Part shown: positions 1 through 9,132 of the stretch, one piece after another
How positions within the stretch are numbered: position 1 is the stretch's first letter
Layout: every line of letters starts with the position of its first letter
NCBI GenBank assembly: GCA_024761205.1
Contig: JAMASS010000040.1
Location: 1 to 42,552 of the forward strand
DNA length: 42,552 nt
Origin: Limisphaerales bacterium
Lineage (GTDB): Bacteria > Verrucomicrobiota > Verrucomicrobiia > Limisphaerales > AAA164-E04
Reading direction: 5' to 3'
Notes under the pieces: generated by a model
What the model saw: only the letters and a program-made list of their open reading frames with translations
Databases searched by the model: none
Told to the model about the DNA's origin: nothing
Position numbers and translations under genes: made by a program

Positions 1-1103
1 TGACCAAAGGCGTGGAATCGTTGTTTCGAAAGAATAAGATCACCGCTTTCACCGGGACGGCAAAACTGATATCGCCCAGTACCGTCGCCATTGATGGCTC
101 GGAGGGCTCCGCCGAACTCGACGCCGGCAACATCCTCATCGCGACCGGAAGCCGCTCGGCATCATTGCCAAGTCTCGACTTTGACGGCGAAGTAATTATT
201 TCCAGCACGGAAGCCCTAGCCTTAAACTCCGTGCCGGAACACCTCGTCGTCATCGGAGCCGGATACATCGGCCTGGAGATGGGCAGCGTTTGGAGCCGGC
301 TCGGCGCACAGGTCACGGTGATTGAAGCGCTTGATCGAATTCTTCCCGGAATGGATCAAGACCTGGCTTCCGAATCTCAGAAACTTTTTACCAAGCAAGG
401 ACTCCGATTCAAGCTAAGCACCCAATTCACGAACGTCACTTCAGAAAACGGCGCCGCCACTGTGCACCTTGATTCCGGTGAGTCGCTCCAAGGCGACAAG
501 GTGCTGGTCGCCGTCGGCAGAAAACCAAACACCGCCGAACTCGGACTCGAGGCCCTCGGCGTGATGCTTGATGACCGTGGCGGCATTCGGGTCGACTCGC
601 ACTTTGCGACGAACATTCCCGGAGTCTTTGCCTTGGGCGATGTCATTGGCGGTCCCATGCTGGCACATAAGGCAGAGGCAGAAGGGGTTGTCTTCGCCGA
701 GTCTCTCGTCAACGGCCGGGGACACGTCAATTATGATGCCATTCCCGGAGTGGTCTACACCCATCCGGAAATTGCCGCGGTCGGCAAAACCGAGCAACAA
801 CTCACCGATAACGGCGCCCCATTTCGAAGAGGCGTTTTCACCTATCGAGCCAACGGAAGAGCCCGAGCGGCTGATCAAAACGACGGGTTCGCCAAATTAC
901 TCGTCGACAAAGAATCCTCACTGATCTTGGGCGCTCATATCTTGGGCGCCAACGCCGGCGAACTCATCAACGAAGTCACGCTGGCCATGAACGCTGGACG
1001 GACGGCCGATGATCTCTCCCGCAGTTGTCACGCTCATCCCACGTTTGGCGAGGTCTTGAAGGAAGCGGCGTTGGCTGCCTGTGGCCGCGGTCTTCACAAC
1101 TGA
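1..1103 (+). CDS. lpdA: Dihydrolipoyl dehydrogenase (E3), 5'-truncated by window edge
   Basis: This is the C-terminal three quarters of the FAD flavoprotein that reoxidises dihydrolipoamide in 2-oxoacid dehydrogenase complexes, passing electrons to NAD+. The reading frame is open from position 3, where the codons already read as E3 sequence (TKGVESLFRKNK), so the true start lies upstream and the GTG at 12 is not a start. Visible features are the NAD-binding glycine motif VIGAGYIGLEMG, the second FAD motif ending GVFALGDVIGG with the following MLAHKAEAEG, and the C-terminal HAHPTFGE motif holding the catalytic His-Glu pair. The redox-active CxxxxC of the FAD domain would lie off the window. 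The frame is intact to the TGA at 1101-1103. Other two-dinucleotide-binding oxidoreductases share the fold, but the HPTFGE ending strongly favours E3. Confidence 0.93.
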   Translation, partial: TKGVESLFRKNKITAFTGTAKLISPSTVAIDGSEGSAELDAGNILIATGSRSASLPSLDFDGEVIISSTEALALNSVPEHLVVIGAGYIGLEMGSVWSRLGAQVTVIEALDRILPGMDQDLASESQKLFTKQGLRFKLSTQFTNVTSENGAATVHLDSGESLQGDKVLVAVGRKPNTAELGLEALGVMLDDRGGIRVDSHFATNIPGVFALGDVIGGPMLAHKAEAEGVVFAESLVNGRGHVNYDAIPGVVYTHPEIAAVGKTEQQLTDNGAPFRRGVFTYRANGRARAADQNDGFAKLLVDKESSLILGAHILGANAGELINEVTLAMNAGRTADDLSRSCHAHPTFGEVLKEAALAACGRGLHN

Positions 1104-1329
1104 GAGCCCGAATCGAAAAAGGCGGGGCGAGAGTTTCACGAGCCGACAGCCTCCGGGGCGACAGCGAAGGAGGACGGAACAGGGAGATGAATCGATTCGG
1201 TGACGCTGTTCATCGTGGGCGAAAGCAGCTTGGCGGAGTTTTGCCCCACCCCTCTGCTTTCCATCCCTCACCGGACCATAGCGACTTTCACCGTTGACCG
1301 GACTACCAGAAAAGTGCTTCCTAGACAGC

Positions 1330-2490
1330 ATGAACCCCATCGCATCGCGACTACGATTCATGCACTCAAAAAGCATCCTTTTCCCTGCTATCATCCTCGC
1401 ATTCTCGGCATCGCTCCTGGCTGACTGGAAAAAACATGAGGTCCACACCGGATTTCACACGAACACAGCGATCGCCGGTGATTTTACCAAGGACAACAAA
1501 CCGGATATCATCGCCAACAACGATCAAAAGACGCGCCTGTTCATCGCCCCCGATTGGACGGAGATCATCCTTGATGATACTAAAGGCCACAATCTCATAC
1601 ACAGCGAGGCCTTTGATGTGGACGGAGATGGTGACCTGGATTTCATCGGTGCGCGCTATCAACCTGGACTAATCGCCTGGCTCGAACAGCCGGATGATCC
1701 CACAAACGAACCATGGCCCCTCCATATCGTTAGTAAAGAGCTGAACGGCATCCATGGCCTGCTGCGAGGCGATGTCGATCTCGATGGGAAGCTGGACCTC
1801 ATCGCCAACAGCGCACAACCGGTCGGCACCCCCCACCCGGAATCCCTGGCTTGGCTTTCGGTTCCCGAAAATCCCAGGAGGGCTGGCTCATGGCCGGTCC
1901 ATGTTTTTGCCAAGAAGGATGCGCCAGGACTGACCCACTACATAGGACTCGGAGACGTCAACGATGACGGCCGCCCTGACATCGCCACAGGCGCCAAAGG
2001 GTTCCCCTCGACGACTGGAAACTACTTTGCGTGGTGGGAGGCCCCGGAAGACGCCAAGGGGACCTGGACCAAGCACCTCATTGCCGACGGCCAAATCGGC
2101 GCCACCAACATCCATCCTTGCGATGTCAACGGCGATGGGAAAACGGACTTCATCGCGAGCCGCGGCCACGGAAAGGGAATTCTTTGGTTTGAGGCGCCCA
2201 ACTGGGAACTTCATGGGATTCACCCCTCACTCAAAGAGCCGCATTCCCTCATCGCACTCGACATGGACGGTGACGGCGATACCGATGCCGCCACTTGCGC
2301 GTTTGGTGCCAAGGAAGCCTGGTGGTTTGAAAACGACGGAAAAGGCGGTTTCAAAAACCACCGGGTCGCAACTGATCAGGAAGCCTACGACATCCGAGCG
2401 TTCGATATAGACCTTGACACTGACCTGGATTTGATCATCGCCGGACGCGGATCCAAAAACGTCGTTTGGTACGAAAATCCGATGAAATAA
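1330..2490 (+). CDS. Secreted FG-GAP/VCBS-repeat protein
   Basis: This is a predicted exported repeat protein of about 387 residues, probably a calcium-binding integrin-alpha-like beta-propeller. A basic N-terminus and a hydrophobic stretch (SILFPAIILAFSASLLA) end in a likely signal-peptidase site before DWKKHE. Six acidic calcium-loop motifs are spread along the chain: DVDGDGDLD, DVDLDGKLD, DVNDDGRPD, DVNGDGKTD, DMDGDGDTD and DIDLDTDLD. Each is followed by a hydrophobic strand and separated by Trp-rich blades (AWLEQP, AWWEAP, LWFEAP, WWFEND, VWYENP). Such repeats are known in PVC secreted proteins for carbohydrate or protein binding, and no enzyme motif is visible. The start is uncertain: ATG 1330 and ATG 1360 both leave a good signal peptide, TTG 1294 is less likely, and none has a strong Shine-Dalgarno sequence. 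Confidence 0.85.
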   Translation: MNPIASRLRFMHSKSILFPAIILAFSASLLADWKKHEVHTGFHTNTAIAGDFTKDNKPDIIANNDQKTRLFIAPDWTEIILDDTKGHNLIHSEAFDVDGDGDLDFIGARYQPGLIAWLEQPDDPTNEPWPLHIVSKELNGIHGLLRGDVDLDGKLDLIANSAQPVGTPHPESLAWLSVPENPRRAGSWPVHVFAKKDAPGLTHYIGLGDVNDDGRPDIATGAKGFPSTTGNYFAWWEAPEDAKGTWTKHLIADGQIGATNIHPCDVNGDGKTDFIASRGHGKGILWFEAPNWELHGIHPSLKEPHSLIALDMDGDGDTDAATCAFGAKEAWWFENDGKGGFKNHRVATDQEAYDIRAFDIDLDTDLDLIIAGRGSKNVVWYENPMK

Positions 2491-2515
2491 AAACGAGGAT
2501 CGCAATTAAATTGTA

Positions 2516-3769
2516 ATGACCAACACCGCGCGCGTCTCAATCCCAACCAAACAGAGAAACCATCAACTACAAATCTATGAGCAGGAACAGATGGAACTCT
2601 GGGGGGAAACTCCGGTTGCGGAGAACCCTGACTATCTATCTCGTCAGTTAATCACCTACATCGGCAACAAGCGTTCGGTCGTTTTTCTGCATTAAATCGG
2701 CAAAGCGATGGAACGGATCAAACGACGCTTGGGTAAAAAGCGTTTGCGGTGCTTTGACGTTTTTCAGCGGTTCGGGCGTCGTCTCTCGTTTTCTCAAAGC
2801 GCATTCATCACTGATGGTCAGCAACGATTTAGAACACTACGCGATAATTATCGGCCGATGCTACCTTGCCAACCGTAGCAAGGTTGACACGAGATTATTG
2901 AACAAAACGACGACAGAACTTAACAGAAGGGTTCTTGACACGCCGTTATCTCAAGGGTCTATCGAAGAAATATATTCACCGGCCGATGAGTCAAGAATTA
3001 CAAAAAAAGACCGTGTTTTTTATACAAAAGAAAACACCCGTCGACTGGACAACTATCGGAGATTGAACAGATTCCTGCTGAACTGCACGATTTTTTGCTG
3101 GCACCCTTGCTGAGCGAGGCATCCATTCACTCAAACACTGCTGGCGTCTTCAAAGGATTTTATAAAAACAGACGCACCAAAATAGGACAATTCGGAGGCA
3201 CCGGATCAGACGCCCTGCTTCGCATTCGGGGAAGCATTTCCCTGAACCCTCCGGTTCTCAGCAATTTTGAGTGTGCCTATCAAGTACTCCAACAAGACGC
3301 TAATGCTGCCACTCGTCAAATCTGTGGATTGGATCTCGCTTATTTGGACCCACCTTACAATCAACATCCTTATGGCTCGAACTACTTTATGCTAAATCTG
3401 ATTGCCGAATATAAATGGCCGAAGCATACTAGCAAAGTCTCGGGAATCCAGACAAATTGGAATCGTTCAGGATATAACATCCGGTCTGAATCTCTTAGAC
3501 TGATGACCGACCTCGTTCAAAATGTTGATGCTCCTTTTTTACTAATCTCATTTAACGACGAGGGATTCATATTACTCGTAGAAATGGAATCCATGCTCAG
3601 CAAAGTAGGTTCAGTTGAAGTCATCGAAATACCTTACAATGCTTTTCGAGGAAGCCGAAATTTTAAAAACCGATCTATTCATGTAACGGAACATTTGTTT
3701 TGGTTGAGAAAAGATAACCCGATATGGCACGAAAACATCAACTTCGCAAATAGCGCGCTGGCACGGTGA
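2516..3769 (+). pseudogene. D12-class adenine DNA methyltransferase, frameshifted
   Basis: This is a beta-class N6-adenine DNA methyltransferase of a restriction-modification system, no longer readable in one frame. From ATG 2516 (AGGA upstream at about 2503) the protein opens with MTNTARVSIP and reaches the D12 motif ITYIGNKRS. A TAA then interrupts it at 2693. The frame resumes as IGKAMERIKRRLGKK and shifts in a run of five Ts near 2759-2764, just before the SAM-binding FSGSG motif. It shifts again near 3056-3060, between DNYR and EIEQIPAELHDF. The last third is intact and holds the catalytic motif LAYLDPPYNQHPYGSNYF. With three lesions the gene is dead unless the sequence contains errors. 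Its 3' end overlaps the next gene by four bases (GTGA). Confidence 0.82.
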
Positions 3770-3963
3770 TTAATGTCACCTCAAAAAAGCAAGAGTCGCA
3801 CATTATCAAAGCTCTAAAACAGGTTGAGAAACATATTCAAAACAAGTTTGAATCCAAACTCAGGCTCGTTCATGAAACGCAATGGTTTCTTAGCGCTATT
3901 GTGACGGAACTTCGGCAGACATACCCGGAAGCGGAGTTTCAGTATCACTTTCCGTATGGCTAA
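3766..3963 (+). pseudogene. N-terminal stump of a probable restriction endonuclease
   Basis: This is a 65-codon open frame starting with GTG at 3766, inside the stop region of the methyltransferase. That spacing is typical of translationally coupled partners in a type II restriction-modification operon. The peptide is helical (HIIKALKQVEKHIQNKFE) and then reads LRLVHETQWFLSAIVTELRQTYPEAEFQYHFPYG before a stop. The pattern 'YP-x-(4)-aromatic' followed by a basic or acidic turn recalls the N-terminal part of EcoRI-like endonucleases, before their PDGG/EAK active site, but no catalytic residue is left. IS1595-like sequence begins about 100 bases downstream, so truncation by that insertion is likely. 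Calling it a restriction enzyme rests mainly on context. Confidence 0.45.
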
Positions 3964-4062
3964 TGCGGACGCCAAAGCGATTTTTCGCCCGCAATGATAA
4001 ATTACGGGCTTAACTGGCAGCGGGTGATGCTTCACCTCGGGCGTGCGGATGAGGGCGCGCTT

Positions 4063-4907
4063 GTGAATCTGTTGGCCATATTCCAACCCTTTCCGGATCA
4101 GGAAGCCTGCCTTGCGCATTGGGTGCGGGTGGGCTGGGGTGATGAACCCCCGCTGTCCCCATTGCGCTAGTGGCAAGGTGGCCAGAAAAGCCGACAATCT
4201 CCGTATTGGACGCTGGCCCTGCCATGTCTGCCAGTCCGGTTTTAACGTCTTGGCGGGAACCCTTTTCAAGAAAACCAGGGTCCCGCTCCAGAAATGGTTC
4301 ATGGCTATGGGCATCCCGATCAACGCCAAGAAGAGCTTGTCTAGCCACCAATTGGCCCGCGACCTCGGGCTGATGCAGCCCGCCGCCCTGCGTTTGCAGC
4401 GGCGCATTCGGGCTTCCAGGTCGGGGGAAGCAGGCCCGTCTTGCAAGGCATCGCCGAGGCCGACGAGACTTACGGGGGCGGCAAGCCGCGCAAAGGGAGC
4501 AGCCCCAAGAGTTCTGCTACTAATACCCCTTCCCCCCCCCGAGACGAGGCCGAGGCACCCGTAAAACTCCGGTCATTGGCGCTATAGAATGGGGCGGAAG
4601 GGGTTGTCGCCCGCATTGCCGAGTCCCTGTCCTGCCAGGGGCTGTTGAAAAGCAGTGCACCCTTCCGATTACCAATGAATACCGCGCCTATCGCCCCGCT
4701 CCGGTTTTCGGCGCGCCGTCATCAATCACGCCCTCGCTTATGCGGAAGGGCTCGTCAACACGATTGAAGGCCAAACCCTGATAAAACGGGCACGGCTCGC
4801 TCCGCCACTAGAGTAGCCGTTGTATGCTGCTTTTCATCGCTGAGGCGGGTTGGAGATACAACAAGGGGTTTGCCTCTGCCTGCTTGATGCGGAGGGCGCT
4901 CGCGTGA
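4063..4907 (+). mobile_element. Degenerate IS1595-family (ISXO2-like) insertion sequence
   Basis: These are remnants of a DDE transposase of the IS1595 group. From GTG 4063 the frame reads NLLAIFQPFPDQEACLAHW, shifts at a run of Cs near 4146-4151 and continues as NPRCPHC...CHVCQSGF, a zinc ribbon. Then come the family signatures PLQKWFMAMGIPINAKKSLS and SSHQLARDLGL. Further pieces in shifting frames are LQGIAEADETY (catalytic D and E), GTRKTPVIGAIE, VVARIAESLSCQG, VINHALAYAEGLVNTIEG (compare HTNTIEG) and a C-terminus reading FIAEAGWRYNKG that ends at 4907. At least five frame changes mean it cannot be mobile. I could not define terminal inverted repeats. The element sits between two methyltransferase relics and may have helped break both. 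Confidence 0.8.
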
Positions 4908-5235
4908 GCCGGAGCAATCAGCTTTATTACGACGATTGCCTGACTGTTATGCAGGATAAATTGGGTCCGGGCAGCACGGACCTGATTTACCTCGACCCGC
5001 CCTTCAACTCGAATAGGGCCTACAACGCTATCTATAAAAACGAGACCGGGCGTCCTTTGCCGGAACAGGTCGAGGCCTTTTGCGATCAATGGACGGTGAG
5101 CGGATTCGCGCCATTGAGCAGTTGCGGTGCTCATGCGGAAATCCGGCATTGATGATGACACCGCAGAGTTTTGGCGGCTTTGGATGAAGTCCCTGAGCCG
5201 GACGGACCCGAGGTTGTTGAATACAAGCCCATGGT
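4904..5235 (+). pseudogene. N-terminal remnant of a type III-like (Mod) DNA methyltransferase
   Basis: From GTG 4904 the peptide reads SNQLYYDDCLTVMQDKLG and then the catalytic block DLIYLDPPFNSNRAYNAIYK, followed by NETGRPLPEQVEAFCDQWT. This is the characteristic start of beta-class Mod-like methyltransferases (DPPF motif). The frame breaks near 5095. The expected helix resumes in another frame as ERIRAIEQL, shifts again, and continues as VLMRKSGIDDDTAEFWRLWM to about 5220. Homology ends near 5235, only about a fifth of the way into such a protein. A matching C-terminal part is found at 6073-6654 on the same strand, with a Panacea-domain cassette in between. The start codon overlaps the stop of the IS relic, so the upstream promoter region has been replaced. 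Confidence 0.8.
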
Positions 5236-5257
5236 TGAGGGATTGAATAAAAAAACT

Positions 5258-5285
5258 TGAAACTTTCTGTCACAGTCGAGTTTCA
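5258..5285. promoter_or_regulatory. Inverted repeat upstream of the Panacea cassette
   Basis: TGAAACT (5258-5264) and AGTTTCA (5279-5285) form perfect 7-base arms around a 14-base spacer. The repeat ends 42 bases before the chosen start of the Panacea gene. The position suits an operator for autoregulation, but 7-base arms can arise by chance and no clear -10 box is visible. Confidence 0.3.
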
Positions 5286-5327
5286 TTTTTAATGAACCTA
5301 CTGAATCTTAAAAAAATAGGAGCACAA

Positions 5328-5798
5328 ATGAACGACAGCAAACCTGCTGAATGGATTGAAGATCAGATTTTGTGGCTGCGTAGAAAAAAAATGTGTACGA
5401 CGCCCATGCAGCTCATCAAGCTAGTCTATATTGCCCATGGATGGATGTTAGGAATACATGGCCGTTCTTTAATATCGGAACATGTTGAAGCATGGAAATA
5501 CGGCCCTGTTATTCCGAGCACATATCGCCGCTATAAATCGTTTAGAGGAAGCAAGATAACCAGGGAACCAATTGACCGGACTAAGGATTTTACAGAAGAG
5601 CAATCCGAGCATATTCAGGAGGTTGTTGATGCTTACATCGAGTATAGCGGGATTGTGTTATCCGCTATTACCCATCAAGAAGGAACGCCTTGGGATGTCG
5701 CTCGCCGAAAATACGGAGACAGATGCACCATCCCAAATGAGGATATTGAGCGATACTACAAAAAATTAGCAGATGATGGATTCGGGAAATCGAAATAG
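5328..5798 (+). CDS. Panacea-domain (DUF4065) protein, probable antitoxin
   Basis: This is a protein of about 156 residues of the Panacea/SocA-like/GepA family. The conserved N-terminal part is clear: ILWLRRKKMCTTPMQLIKLVYIAHGWML, then GRSLISEHVEAWKYGPVIPSTYRRYK, followed by acidic helices and a C-terminal helix with GTPWDVARRKYG. Members are known phage-associated proteins and, in PanAT systems, antitoxins that neutralise many unrelated toxins encoded next to them. ATG 5328 is chosen because AGGAG lies at 5318-5322 with ideal spacing; an ATG at 5292 would add 12 unconserved residues. The gene is intact, unlike everything around it, and overlaps the next gene by 26 bases, which argues for coupled translation. 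It lies between the two ends of a dead methyltransferase. The antitoxin role is inferred from family and context. Confidence 0.85.
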   Translation: MNDSKPAEWIEDQILWLRRKKMCTTPMQLIKLVYIAHGWMLGIHGRSLISEHVEAWKYGPVIPSTYRRYKSFRGSKITREPIDRTKDFTEEQSEHIQEVVDAYIEYSGIVLSAITHQEGTPWDVARRKYGDRCTIPNEDIERYYKKLADDGFGKSK

Positions 5799-6069
5799 AC
5801 CTACTGTCAAACCGGAGAAAGAGGAGACTCCCACAGCATTAGCTTCGAATGAGCCAACTTATTGGGAAATTCAGTTAATTATTGAAAAGCTGCGAACACG
5901 TGTAGCAAAAATAGAAAGTCTAATACAGCAAGACCGCTACGCCACGCAAGGGCAACTTGAAAAAGGGCTAAGTGGTCTTAAGACACTGATAATCAGTATG
6001 TTGGTCCCAACGTTGCTGGCTGCAATCGGTATCATTGTAATTCTTTTGCAAAAGATTCCCTATAAATAA
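5773..6069 (+). CDS. Small coiled-coil, single-TM protein; candidate PanT-type toxin
   Basis: This 98-residue protein is unlike any enzyme I recognise. Residues 1-25 are polar and Pro/Glu-rich. Residues about 28-60 form a likely amphipathic coiled coil (YWEIQLIIEKLRTRVAKIES). Residues about 70-94 are a strong transmembrane segment (LIISMLVPTLLAAIGIIVIL) followed by a short positive tail ending in KIPYK. The layout resembles phage XhlA/holin-like proteins and small membrane-active toxins. It starts at ATG 5773 (or 5776) inside the 3' end of the Panacea gene. In known PanAT operons the neighbour of a Panacea gene is often a toxin, and membrane-damaging types occur, so this is the obvious toxin candidate. 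A harmless membrane partner is the alternative. No clear Shine-Dalgarno sequence is seen, consistent with coupling. Confidence 0.7.
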   Translation: MMDSGNRNRPTVKPEKEETPTALASNEPTYWEIQLIIEKLRTRVAKIESLIQQDRYATQGQLEKGLSGLKTLIISMLVPTLLAAIGIIVILLQKIPYK

Positions 6070-6072
6070 TAA

Positions 6073-6654
6073 GCAACCATCCACGCCATCAAGCGCGTGG
6101 CTACGGCTCGTCTGCATGATCGGCTCGGATTGACGGAAGGGGTTGACTTCACCATTGATGGCGTGCCAAGCACGCTTGAAGGCGCCATTGATTTATGGAA
6201 GCGAGACGCATATCACTTCCAGAAATGGGTGGTAGAGGAGGTGGACGGCTTCGTCACGACGAAGCGGGGCAGGGACGGACGCATCTACTTCGGGCGGTCA
6301 AAGAGGAAGCTGCGCTCGATGGTGTTGGAGGTGAAGGGCGGCGAGAATGTCAATATCAGCGTGGTGCGCCAACTGCGCGGCGTCTTGGCACGTGAAGAGG
6401 CCGATATGGCCGGCCTGATCCTGATGCGCAATTTGAAGCCGCAGCAGAAAGCCGCCTTCAACCGTGAGATGACGATGGCCGGAGAGATGAAGGGCAAACG
6501 CTGCCCCCGTCTGCAACTGCTGAGTGTGCCGGACATTTTGGCAGGACGCCGCTTCACATTGCCGGAGGCACCCGCCGCACGCGGGTCCAAGCAGGGGCAA
6601 CTAACACTCCCCACCGAAGGCTCTCTATGCCCAGAATTTATCGTTGCGTTATAA
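6073..6654 (+). pseudogene. C-terminal remnant of the Mod-like methyltransferase with Mrr-like domain
   Basis: This open frame has no credible start of its own; the first usable codon is GTG 6097, and the frame opens right after a TAA at 6070. It begins in mid-protein as ATIHAIKRVATARLHDRLGL and continues with GVDFTIDGVPSTLEGAIDLW. It then enters a restriction-endonuclease-like domain: YHFQKWVVEEVDGFVTTKRG, then RDGRIYF and the SMVLEVKGG strand (E-x-K of a PD-(D/E)XK site), then ISVVRQLRGVLAREEADMAG. This tail is typical of the methyltransferase whose N-terminus lies at 4904-5235. A few residues normally found between TKR and DGRIYF (the GGID turn) seem to be missing. The middle of the gene is absent and its place is taken by the Panacea cassette. 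No catalytic activity is expected. Confidence 0.75.
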
Positions 6655-6741
6655 TTCGATCGGCATTGACTCTCGCATTTGCCCATCAAGGCCACCCTGA
6701 GCCGAAGACCTTCCAACCCGACTTCAACTTGTGATGCGCTT

Positions 6742-7486
6742 CAGTCATTGCCGGGAATTGGGACGGTGGAAGTGACGGTGACGTCGGAGGATGGAGTGAC
6801 CGGTACGGGGAGTATCTGACTATGGACGGATTGCCGGTAGATTGGATGCGCTCAAGGCCCTAATGGAACACGAAGTCATCCCAGTAGTCCAGGGTGCCCG
6901 GCTCTCGCACATTCGACAGATTCACGAAGAGATGCGACGAGAGACTGACTATCATGGAACTCAAAGGCTTGGCGACCCTGGGAATCGCTTGATATGGCGT
7001 TAGGGGATTTTGGTCGAACGCGGAATCTTCCCTGCTGGCAGATCTGGGTGAATGATGACGAGAACTAGCTGCGCCAACGATGTGAGCAGGCCCTCTCACA
7101 GGGTTACCGAGTCCTCAAGCTCAAGGTCGGATTTCCCACCTTGCGCGAGGATCTTCAGCGAATCCGATTTGCCCAGAAAATTATTGGTGAAAAGACTCGC
7201 TCGATGATCGACGCGAATCAGGCGTTAACGGTGGGAGAAGCCATCATGCGAGGAAGTGCATTTGAGGATTTGGCCTGTTACTGGTTTGAAGAGCCGATTC
7301 CGGCGCATGATCCTGGATGGTTATCGACGCATTGCGGATGAAATCGGGATTCAGCTCGCAGCTGGCGAGAATTTATTCAGTTCGAGCGATTTTGCTCGCT
7401 TCATCAAACACGGCGCCGTCGACATTGTGCCGCCGGACTTACATTGTAGTGGCGGACCGACCCGGCTTCAGTTAGGATTGGGATAA
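6742..7486 (+). pseudogene. Mandelate racemase/muconate-lactonizing (enolase superfamily) pseudogene
   Basis: Pieces of an enolase-superfamily enzyme are scattered over several frames. They include GTVEVTVTSEDGVTGTGS (N-terminal capping domain), LDMALGDFGRTRNLPCWQIW, ALSQGYRVLKLKVG (the conserved K-x-K catalytic strand), RSMIDANQALTVGEAI (metal ligand D with N), CYWFEEPIPAHD (second ligand E-E-P), and DGYRRIADEIGIQLAAGEN with the third ligand E, then VDIVPPDLHCSGGPTRL. Stops at about 6818 and 7066 and frame changes near 7000 and 7310 break it, and the C-terminal barrel end is missing after 7486. The superfamily acts on carboxylate sugars and acids; the substrate cannot be told. Confidence 0.75.
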
Positions 7487-7540
7487 GGCTTCAAGGTTCA
7501 AAACACCCGTTTTTGACGATTTGGAAGATGCTGTGGAGGC

Positions 7541-9117
7541 TCATTGGGAATAGGCGTTTTGTGTCGATTGATCAAGGGTATTGAAGATTTTGCGTCTCAT
7601 GTCGGTGCCGATGTCAAAGTCGGCTCCAATCTTGATAAAGACGCGTCGGTCACTCGTGTAGATTGGCTAGTGGGGTAGGACATCTCTGGTTGGCTTGCTC
7701 GTTTTTGCGAAGAGTGTTCAGTAGTCCACCATTGATTCCTCAATGTGTCGGTCTTCCCTTGTTGCCCTTTCATCTAGAGTTGAAAATGTATCTCAATTCG
7801 ATCTCCTGCGGTGAACCAAGATGGGTGCGCTGCGGCTGAGGTGCACGAATGTATATTAAAACATGTGTGAACCCGATTTTAGCGCACCTTGGAAAAGTTG
7901 ACGGGCTGGATAGGCAAACCACGCATCGATAACAAATCGACTATCTGCTTGATGCAATTGTTGTTTTGTCTCATCCGGGTAGAGCGCCAGAATCCTTCCC
8001 GCCTGATCGCCGTAGAAGTCCCGAAGCGCGGCCTCGAATTCGGGCTTGCTATTCGAAAGATGGCCATCGGAGGGAGTAATTGCCTTTGTCTTTTGTGGTC
8101 CTGATGATCATGGAGACATCGGCTTGCTTGCCTGCAGCGAAAATCGATGTGAGATGCTCGGGGAGCACCCCGCCGTCAATTGTCGCCCGCGTGGGGTGGC
8201 AGGTGACGCCTTCGCGTAAGGTCTTGGAAGATAGGGAGCGCAGTTTCTTCACCGCTGCAGTGTGACTCAGCCCGACCGTGAATCGTGAGGTCCATTGGAC
8301 GCCCAATGTCTCGGCGTTCGGCGTTGTAGCGACTGGCTTTTTAAGGCGAACGAAGTTCGGTTCGGCAAGAGCTTATTGATGAAACCGAACATTCAAGGAC
8401 TTTGAAGGATCGCTCGATGAAACAGTCCCTTGGCAAGAGGGAGGCATAAAGCACGCTAACGCTAGTGCCGCCTACGGATTCGCCAAAGATTGTCACGTTC
8501 TCCGGATCGCCACCGAAGGCCGCGCTGTTGCGTCGCACTCACTGCAGCGCCACGGTCTGGTCCGTAAAGCCGTAGTTGTCTGAGACAGCGTGCGGCGATT
8601 CCGCAGAAAGACCGGGATGGGCGAGAAATCTCAGTGGGCCGAGTCGATAATTGATCGACTCTAGGACCACGTTCCGGTTCGTGAATTGGGTCCCGTCGTA
8701 CATCGGCTTGTGTGCTCAACTGCGATTCAATCCCCCTTTATGAGTTCAGACCATGACGGGTAATTTGGCGATCTGGTCACTGGCTTGCGTCGTCCAAACA
8801 TTTAGGAATAAACAATCCTCGCTGAAGATTTGGTTGCTATTGTTGGATGGTTGCGGTGCCGCAACACTGAATGCGTCACACCGACGCACACCGTCCCAAG
8901 ATGGGCTGGTTGAGCGGTTGCCAACGCAACGGGCCGACCGGAGCTGCTGCATAGGGCAAGGCCCGGAATACGCTCAAAAAGATAATGACTGATCTAGAAC
9001 CACGCTCGATACGATCCCCGAGTCGGCGGAAACAATGGGTTGTGCGTGTCCAAGCGATGCGAGCGCTTGGCCAAATCCAATGAGCATGGCTAGCACGATG
9101 TGAGTGGGATGTTTCAC
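7541..9117 (-). pseudogene. Secreted type-B carboxylesterase, heavily frameshifted
   Basis: The reverse strand carries an almost full-length but broken carboxylesterase. From GTG 9117 there is a signal peptide (HIVLAMLIGFGQALASLGHA). Then follow FRALPYAAAPVGPLRWQP, NQIFSEDCLFLNVWT, NVVLESINYRLGPLRFL, the nucleophile elbow [14 protein letters not shown] (serine intact), TIDGGVLPEHLTSIFAAGKQADV, and a C-terminal part reading EESMVDY, TLFAKTSKPTRDVLPH and FIKIGADFDIGTDMRR that ends near 7541. The pieces lie in all three frames, with in-frame stops. Total length (about 525 codons) fits the family, so decay is by small lesions rather than large deletions. It converges on the enolase-family pseudogene. 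Confidence 0.8.
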
Positions 9118-9132
9118 GGCATTGATAGTGGC

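Noticed and set aside
1104-1329. Possible small gene between lpd and the FG-GAP gene
   Set aside because: Only short overlapping frames are open and none has coding character.
3814-4446. 210-codon minus-strand frame across the restriction enzyme stump and IS relic
   Set aside because: It spans two unrelated plus-strand relics and its translation has no domain.
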